Both the position numbers and the translations under genes were made by a program. From contig JBBRCX010000047.1 in the NCBI GenBank assembly GCA_038204465.1, forward strand, positions 1 to 35,535: DNA of 35,535 nucleotides, read 5' to 3'. The notes beneath the pieces are model-generated. The model was not told the origin of the DNA, did not search any database, and saw nothing but the letters and a program-made list of their open reading frames with translations. This DNA is from JBBRCX01 sp038204465. GTDB lineage: Bacteria > Planctomycetota > Phycisphaerae > Tepidisphaerales > Tepidisphaeraceae. How positions within the stretch are numbered: position 1 is the stretch's first letter; each line of letters begins with the position of its first letter. Positions 30,105-35,535 of the stretch are shown one piece after another.

Positions 30105-33100
30105 TCAGTTCTGCAATACCGCGTAGAGGTAGTCGCCGCGGCCGCGCCAGTCCCATAGGAGTCTCGACCAGCCGGTGAGACGGACGCCGCGGGAGGCGAT
30201 TTCGTTGGGGAACCTGGCGGAGTCCGGGACAATCGCTCCCAGACCCAGCGCGTTGAGCTGTGCGCTGACGCAGACGGGGTAGGGGTGAGTTCGCGTCCGC
30301 AGGCGGATGACCTTCATGTCTGCGAGTCGGGCGAGCGCGCGCATCGCTCGGCGGCCCATCAGGATCCGGTGGTACGGAATCTGCCAGTGCGCCCAGGTGG
30401 GGCCAAAAATCTCGACGTGGCGCGAGTCCAGATTTGGCTGCGCCAGGACGAGGAGCCCGCCGGGCTCGAGCATCTGCTTTAGCCGCCGGACCACCAGGAG
30501 GGGATCCTGCAATCGCTCCGCGTGCCGCAGAAGGATTACGTCGAACAAAATGCCGTCGGGGACGACCATCGGAAGGTCCTGCGCGGAAGTCTCCCAGACT
30601 GGATGCCCCTTCTTGCGGGCGCTTTGGGCGGCGGCGGCATTGGTTTCGGCTCCGAAGGTTTGCCATCCTTTGCGCTGGCGGATCGTGTCCAGAAGGGCGC
30701 CGTCGAAACAACCGACCGCGAGAAAGCGGAGCGGCGACGTCCGTTCCAGCGGCAGGCCCTTCAGGCTCGCAAGCACGTCGTCGGCGGTCGGGTCTGAGAA
30801 CCGCGGCTTCCTGAACCACCAGTAAGGACTGGGAAGCCCCGCGAGCGCCTGTCCCGAGAACAGGCCGCCACGAAAGTGCGCATAAGGCGACGCCGCATCC
30901 GTCGGCGGTGGGACGACACGTGGGTGGGAATCCTGAGTGCGGCCGTTGTACAGGCTTTTGAGTCGCTCGGGGCCGAGGGGCGGGTAGGCGAGGGCAGCTC
31001 CGGCGGCGGAATCATAATAAACGTGGTGTATTTGCGCATCGGCGGAGTTCGTGTCGCGCGTGCTGAACAGAAGCCGGTCGGGAAGGCGCTTGGTCAGCGG
31101 ACAGACCGGCTGCGCAGGCACCAACTGCGGCTCTTGTCCGGGCGGAAGCTTTGCATTCGCGGCGTTCAGCGGGAAGAAAAGAGGCTGCCGCTCGAGCAGG
31201 GGCCGAAGCCAGTCGGTCAGGCGATTTCCCCAGTGCAACAAGCGGCAGCGCATGCGGCCAACGGTTCCGAATCTTCGGGAAAACTGCTGCCGTGCGTGCG
31301 CGAGCTCCGAGCGGTAGGCATCGCTGCTCGTGCGCTGGCGGATGGTTCGAATCTGTCCGGGGAGGCGCTCCAGGCCGAAGCGGCGGGCAATTCGAATCCA
31401 CAGGTCCCAGTCCGCGACATGCCGAAGCCTGCGATTGATGCCGCCGAGCGCGCGATACGAGCGGCGGGTGAAGAAGACACCGTTGGGAAATCGCTCCTCG
31501 CAGCGCAGGAGGTGGTCGACGTCGAGCCACGGCCGGGGCGGCGCGGGGAAGCGCCAACCATCAAGCTGGATCGAATCTTCGTAGTAGATTGCCTCGGCGG
31601 AAGGGTGGTCGCGGAAGTATTCGCCGACGCGGAGCAGACCGCCGGGCTCGTAGACATCGCCGGCGTTGATATAGGCGAGGACCTCACCGCTGGCGATGTG
31701 AAAGCCCTTGCCGATGGCATCGAACGGGCCGGCGTCGGGCTCGCTGAGGATTCGATCGATCCGGTCGCTGTATTCGTTGAGGATTTCGAGCGTGCGGTCG
31801 GTGGAGCCTCCGTCGACAACGATGTACTCCAGGTGCGGATGGTTTTGAGCCAGCACCGATTCGACCGTGCGTCGAACGGAAGGTTCGGCATTCAGCACGG
31901 GCGTGACAACGGTGAGTTTTGGCAGCGGCGCGCGGAAGGGAGGGAGATAATGCTGTTTACCGACGATCCATTCGACGAGGCGGTATTTGAGCGGGGGCCG
32001 GGTGCGACGGGGCTCGAGGACGCCCATGCGCTCCTCGAGGCGCTGCACCTGCTCGCGCAGCTTATCGACTTCCTGCTGATTCCCCGGGCGGAGTTCTGCG
32101 ACGCGTACGCCGGCCAGGAGCGGGGAGACCGCGTCGGCGGGCAGGCCGCCGGCGCTGCTGTAATCGCGGCCGACCTGGCGGATCATCTCGCTGATCTCCT
32201 CGCGGAGGCGCGAGATCTCGAGTGTCTGTCGGTCGAACTCGGCGGCGATAGCCTGGGCGCCCTGCGATTTGCTGGACAATTCGGCCTGGAGATGCTCGAC
32301 CTGCGCCTCGCGCTGGCGCAGGGCGCCGGCGAGATCCTGTGCAGTGTGACGGACTTCGTCCAGCTCGTCGCGAACGCGCGTGGTCTCCTGCGTGCGCGTG
32401 CTCAGCTCGCGCGAGAGCCGGTCGAGTTCCCGCTGGCTGGCGTCGAGCTCAGCGCGGAGGTTCGCCAGATCCTTTGCCTGTGATTCGAGCGCCGCGTTGA
32501 GATCGAGCCCCGGCGCCGCGCTCTGTGTCAGTGTGTTGAGCCGTCGCGCGAGGTCGGCGGATTCGCGGAGTTGGCGCTGAGCGAAGGCGTTCGCCTCTTT
32601 GAGCATTTGCGCCGCGAGGCGGGGCTCGGGCTCGAGGACGCGCGCCTCACGGCGGATGATCTTCCCCGCTTCCAGGTCCTGGGCTGCGATCCAGACGTCC
32701 TGCACCGGCAATGCCTTGACGCAGTGAGAACGATCGAACGAGCAGAGCCACTCGCAGCCAGCGCAGCTTACGCCAACGGTCAATGAGATGCTGGGATCGA
32801 CGGCGGGGAGGAAGCGGAGCCGGTGCCCGCCGGCAAAGACAGCCAGCGCGGGCTTGCCGAGCGCCGCCGCCAGGTGCATCGGCCCGGTGTCATGCCCGAC
32901 ATATCCGGCACAGAGCGCGATCAACCCCATCAGTTCGTCAAGGGTGCCGCCGGGCGGCATCCAGACTGCGGTCTGCTTCGCAGGCCGGCCCATGAGTTGC
33001 TGCACTTCGCGCGCGACGGGCTCCTCCTCATGCAGCCCAACGAAAAGGAATCGACGGTCATGCTGAGCGGACCATTGTGCGAGTAACTGTGCCCAGTTTT

Positions 33101-33725
33101 CAGCGGGCCAGGCCTTGATAGGCACGTGCGCGGTTCCGGTGACGCACGCGGTCCAGAAGCCGGGAAGAAGGCCGAGTTCAGCGACGATCTGTTTTGCCCG
33201 GGCCAGCTGCGGCTCATTCGCTCTGAGTTCCGGATCGATTTTCTGTGGGCGGCAGCCGAGGAGGGCGGCGAGGGCGGCGTTTTTCTCGATCTCCGGCGCG
33301 TCCTCCTCCACCTGCGCGGTCAAGTCGAACCGCATGGTGGAGTCGGGCGCACGGCCCGCATAGGGATCGCCGGCGTAGAGTCGACCGTTCATTCCGGCCC
33401 GCCGCACGCCGGACAATTCCTGGGCGAGTTTCTCCTCGAACAGAGTCCAGCGGAACGGGGCGACGAGAAGCACCTCGGGCTGGAATCGCCGGGCGCTGTC
33501 GAAGAGCGTGGCAAAGGTCTGCCAATGCTCGGGCAGGTCGGTGGAGTAGACCTCGAAGGGCAGCTCCAGCACCTGCGCCGCGGGCGCGACGTGCGCGAGG
33601 AGCGGCCGGACGGAGGGTCGCACGATCAGCATCAGCTCATGTCCCGCCGCCGCAAGGGCGTGGTACATCGGCTGGCGCAGAACCATATCGCCGATCGTGT
33701 CCGGATTGCTGGCAAGGATGCGCAT
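30105..33725 (-). CDS. Four-part glycan enzyme: GT9 heptosyltransferase-like / coiled coil / GT2 / methyltransferase
   Basis: The 1206-residue product is a fusion. Residues 1-~350 are a GT9 (ADP-heptose:LPS heptosyltransferase-like) domain: MRILASNPDTIGDMVLRQPM, IKAWPAENWAQLLAQW and YVGHDTGPMHLAAALGKPAL. Residues ~370-580 are a long charged coiled coil. Residues ~600-850 are a GT2 glycosyltransferase with TVVTPVLNAE, VVDGGSTDRT (636-645) and the metal-site region YINAGD (685-690). Residues ~1010-1150 are a class I SAM methyltransferase with LAVGCFDGALL and LEPGGLLVLAQPN. It has no signal or membrane segment, so it is a cytoplasmic enzyme that could add two sugars and methylate a growing glycan. 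ATG 33725 is chosen because GT9 homology begins there. It is divergent from a Wzt-like exporter ATPase, 123 bases away, which supports a polysaccharide role. Confidence 0.85.
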   Translation of the reverse strand: MRILASNPDTIGDMVLRQPMYHALAAAGHELMLIVRPSVRPLLAHVAPAAQVLELPFEVYSTDLPEHWQTFATLFDSARRFQPEVLLVAPFRWTLFEEKLAQELSGVRRAGMNGRLYAGDPYAGRAPDSTMRFDLTAQVEEDAPEIEKNAALAALLGCRPQKIDPELRANEPQLARAKQIVAELGLLPGFWTACVTGTAHVPIKAWPAENWAQLLAQWSAQHDRRFLFVGLHEEEPVAREVQQLMGRPAKQTAVWMPPGGTLDELMGLIALCAGYVGHDTGPMHLAAALGKPALAVFAGGHRLRFLPAVDPSISLTVGVSCAGCEWLCSFDRSHCVKALPVQDVWIAAQDLEAGKIIRREARVLEPEPRLAAQMLKEANAFAQRQLRESADLARRLNTLTQSAAPGLDLNAALESQAKDLANLRAELDASQRELDRLSRELSTRTQETTRVRDELDEVRHTAQDLAGALRQREAQVEHLQAELSSKSQGAQAIAAEFDRQTLEISRLREEISEMIRQVGRDYSSAGGLPADAVSPLLAGVRVAELRPGNQQEVDKLREQVQRLEERMGVLEPRRTRPPLKYRLVEWIVGKQHYLPPFRAPLPKLTVVTPVLNAEPSVRRTVESVLAQNHPHLEYIVVDGGSTDRTLEILNEYSDRIDRILSEPDAGPFDAIGKGFHIASGEVLAYINAGDVYEPGGLLRVGEYFRDHPSAEAIYYEDSIQLDGWRFPAPPRPWLDVDHLLRCEERFPNGVFFTRRSYRALGGINRRLRHVADWDLWIRIARRFGLERLPGQIRTIRQRTSSDAYRSELAHARQQFSRRFGTVGRMRCRLLHWGNRLTDWLRPLLERQPLFFPLNAANAKLPPGQEPQLVPAQPVCPLTKRLPDRLLFSTRDTNSADAQIHHVYYDSAAGAALAYPPLGPERLKSLYNGRTQDSHPRVVPPPTDAASPYAHFRGGLFSGQALAGLPSPYWWFRKPRFSDPTADDVLASLKGLPLERTSPLRFLAVGCFDGALLDTIRQRKGWQTFGAETNAAAAQSARKKGHPVWETSAQDLPMVVPDGILFDVILLRHAERLQDPLLVVRRLKQMLEPGGLLVLAQPNLDSRHVEIFGPTWAHWQIPYHRILMGRRAMRALARLADMKVIRLRTRTHPYPVCVSAQLNALGLGAIVPDSARFPNEIASRGVRLTGWSRLLWDWRGRGDYLYAVLQN

Positions 33726-33848
33726 GCGTGAAGAATCAGCCGGGCGGAGAATTGTACCCGCACTGGGTCGCGGCGCCGCGCATCGGGTGCGGTTGTGAGG
33801 GTCCTGGCCCCGCCGTAGTATCAGCAGGGCGTTTCCCATCCTTTACCC

Positions 33849-35303
33849 ATGTCAACCGCGAGCGCGCAAGCCATGCCTGACGCATCCCGGCCGACCTCGG
33901 CGCGGCAGCCTGAGCGGCGGTTGGAGGACCAGCCGATCATCGAGGTTCGCCAGCTTGGCAAGCGGTTCAAGATCTACAACCGGCCCTGGGGCCGGGTCGC
34001 GGAATGGGCCAGTGGCGGATCGGTGGTCCGGCATGAGGACTTCTGGGCGCTGCGCGACATCTCCTTTGCAGTGGCACGCGGGGAATCCCTCGGGGTGATC
34101 GGGATCAACGGGTCAGGAAAGAGCACGCTGCTGAAGATTCTCAGCGGCGCGATGTATGCCACCGAAGGTGAGTTCCGCGTGAGCGGGCGCGTGCTCAGCT
34201 TGCTGGAGCTGGGGACGGGGCTTAGCCCGGAACTGAGCGGCCGGCAGAATGTTACCAACAGCGCGCAGCTGCTCACATACGGGCCGGAGTATGCAAACGC
34301 CAGGATGCCACAGATCGAGGCGTTCGCCGAACTGGGAGATTTCTTCGATCGGCCGATCCGGCTGTACAGCAGCGGCATGCTCGTGCGGCTGGTGTTCAGC
34401 ATGTTCGCGTGCTTCGACCCGGATGTGTTCATCGTCGATGAGGCGCTGAGCGTCGGCGACATTTACTTCCAGCAGAAGTGCGCCCAACGCATCCGGCAGA
34501 TGCTGCGCGACAAGGTAACGATGCTGTTCGTGTCGCACGACCTGGCGGCGGTGGAGGCGCTGTGCGACCGGGTGATGCTGCTGCATGGGGGGGAGATGCG
34601 TCACCTGGGGGACAAGCTCGCGGGAATTCGGATGTATTACGCGGTGAGCGGAGCGGGTCAGCCGCGCGGCGGGGCGATCGCGCCAGAGCCGGAGTCAGCG
34701 TCTTCCGCGGCGCAGGCGGCGGCTGCGACGGGGAAATCGAATGTCATTGAAGGAGAGTCAATTCCGAAAGATGTGATCGAATCGTTGCCGTGGCAGTCGC
34801 CGGATGAGCGCGATGATATCGGGACCGGGAAGATGAAGGTGACGGGCGTCTGCTACAAGCGACTGGACGGCAACCCGGAGCCGGTGGTGGAACAGAATGA
34901 GTGGCTGGATCTTTATGTGCGCTTTCGCGCACTGCAGGATGTGGGGCCGCTGAACACCGGCGTGACATTGTTCGATCGGCTCAACCGGCTGGTGTTTGGC
35001 CGGGGCTGGACCAACGCGGACATCGATCCGATCTCGCTGCGGCGCGGGGAGGAACTGATCAGCCGGGTGCGCCTTCGGATGGACGTGGAGGCGGGGGAAT
35101 ACATCGTGATGCTCGGGGCGGCGGAGGCGCTGCGGGATGCGGCGAGCCCGAACGGGTGGAACCAGAGCTTTGGCGGAGAGCGGTACGTCGAGCTGCCGCA
35201 TGGGTCGAAGATCGCGGTTTTACCGCGGAGCGATCGGCGAAAGCTTGGCTATGGCCCTGCGAACCTGGAGACGGAGTTTGCGCGGGTGGTGAAGGAGCGG
35301 TAG
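33849..35303 (+). CDS. Wzt-type ABC transporter ATPase for polysaccharide export
   Basis: The 484-residue protein has an ABC ATPase domain (about 30-265) and a C-terminal beta-sandwich (about 325-465). The ATPase carries Walker A GINGSGKS (85-92), signature LYSSGML and Walker B FIVDEALSVGD. The C-terminal domain (for example VTGVCYKRLDG, LNTGVTLFDRLNRLVFGRGW) is like the carbohydrate-binding domain of Wzt, which recognises the modified end of an O-antigen chain before export. An Ala/Ser/Glu-rich linker joins the two. The membrane partner (Wzm) is not in the window and may follow beyond the right edge. Terminal methylation is a known export signal in Wzt systems, which fits the methyltransferase in the divergent fusion. 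ATG 33849 and ATG 33873 are both possible starts. Confidence 0.9.
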   Translation: MSTASAQAMPDASRPTSARQPERRLEDQPIIEVRQLGKRFKIYNRPWGRVAEWASGGSVVRHEDFWALRDISFAVARGESLGVIGINGSGKSTLLKILSGAMYATEGEFRVSGRVLSLLELGTGLSPELSGRQNVTNSAQLLTYGPEYANARMPQIEAFAELGDFFDRPIRLYSSGMLVRLVFSMFACFDPDVFIVDEALSVGDIYFQQKCAQRIRQMLRDKVTMLFVSHDLAAVEALCDRVMLLHGGEMRHLGDKLAGIRMYYAVSGAGQPRGGAIAPEPESASSAAQAAAATGKSNVIEGESIPKDVIESLPWQSPDERDDIGTGKMKVTGVCYKRLDGNPEPVVEQNEWLDLYVRFRALQDVGPLNTGVTLFDRLNRLVFGRGWTNADIDPISLRRGEELISRVRLRMDVEAGEYIVMLGAAEALRDAASPNGWNQSFGGERYVELPHGSKIAVLPRSDRRKLGYGPANLETEFARVVKER

Positions 35304-35535
35304 GCGCGGGCGTCGATGCGGGGCGGCGCTGCGCTCTGCGCGGCCGTGCGGAGGGAACACGGGCTGGGGCAGCCGGTCGGACTTTCAGGTTAAGCTAAAA
35401 ACCTGTTTCCCAGCCCAAAAACCCATGCGCACCCCATCCGATCCCCATCGCCGCCCCACCCCCTCCCCATCCGTCGACCATCCACCCTCCATCGAATCCC
35501 CATGAAGTTCCCGCCACCCACCCATCGTCCCCCCG
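35304..35535. other. Downstream region with a short hairpin and a CCATCC-rich tract
   Basis: No convincing gene is seen. CAGGTT-aagctaaa-AACCTG (35386-35405) is a perfect 6-bp hairpin followed by TTT, a possible weak terminator of the ABC gene. From about 35425 the plus strand is a degenerate C-rich tract full of CCATCC and CCCCAT, mirroring on the other strand the GGATGG repeats at 1377-1442. Confidence 0.45.

Noticed and set aside
30876..32483. 535-codon plus-strand frame opposite the glycan fusion gene.
   Set aside because: Antisense shadow caused by high GC and codon bias; the minus-strand product has clear GT and coiled-coil domains across the same bases.
35425..35505. 26-codon frame ending in an ATGA overlap with a possible next start at 35502.
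   Set aside because: Composition follows the CCATCC tract, there is no ribosome site, and the window ends before the second frame can be judged.

Overview
The window is GC-rich bacterial chromosome with densely packed genes on both strands. The gene content points to the Planctomycetota, most likely a Phycisphaerae-type lineage. The signs are a secreted HExxH peptidase of the kind common in planctomycetes, an acidic zinc-ribbon membrane protein, a BRCT-like/MerR/TPR fusion, a deoxyhypusine-synthase homologue, several secreted Asn/Ala/Gly-rich lipoproteins, and scattered housekeeping genes (dnaA without dnaN, nuoC without other nuo genes). This placement is inferred from gene content, not from a phylogeny.

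Layout. 1-1620 is a graveyard of mobile DNA: one REP-associated (RAYT/Y1) transposase running off the left edge, a second that has lost its first ~33 codons at a block of three 20-bp repeats, a 48-codon scrap of an unidentified gene, and a 3 x 22-bp tandem repeat. 1621-2574 is a lipoprotein Cu/Zn superoxide dismutase. 2758-6786 is a pentose/polyol block: an AraB-like kinase, an L-xylulose-reductase-like SDR and a sorbitol/xylitol-type dehydrogenase, with a divergent zinc-ribbon gene and the C-terminal stub of another dehydrogenase. 6968-9936 holds a broken Uma2 gene, a secreted metallopeptidase-like protein and the BRCT/MerR/TPR protein. 10012-14612 holds Ku, an FmdB-type zinc ribbon, a DUF4432 aldose-epimerase-like protein, RNase D and a single-domain response regulator. 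14815-18479 holds a small unknown protein, the deoxyhypusine-synthase homologue behind a ~200-nt leader that can fold, a phytanoyl-CoA-dioxygenase-like oxygenase and a family-4 uracil-DNA glycosylase. 18789-24362 holds DnaA, a TIM-barrel-like protein, MgtE and a squalene/phytoene-synthase-like protein. 24603-30007 holds a secreted TPR protein, a remarkable cluster of hairpins and terminators with a candidate small RNA, NuoC, a disordered lipoprotein, a GNAT and a SIMPL protein. 30105-35303 is a polysaccharide pair: a 1206-residue GT9 / coiled-coil / GT2 / methyltransferase fusion divergent from a Wzt-type ABC ATPase.

How the genes fit together. The kinase, SDR and MDR could interconvert L-xylulose, xylitol and D-xylulose and phosphorylate a ketopentose. 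The GT fusion and the Wzt-like ATPase probably build and export a surface glycan. Ku, uracil-DNA glycosylase and RNase D are independent nucleic-acid maintenance genes.

The items most worth a second look are two RNA candidates: a ~94-nt promoter-hairpin-terminator unit at 26544-26637 within a run of six hairpins, and a closed multi-branch fold in the leader of the deoxyhypusine-synthase homologue (16463-16529). Next come the paired alternative inverted repeats upstream of dnaA and the four-part glycan enzyme.
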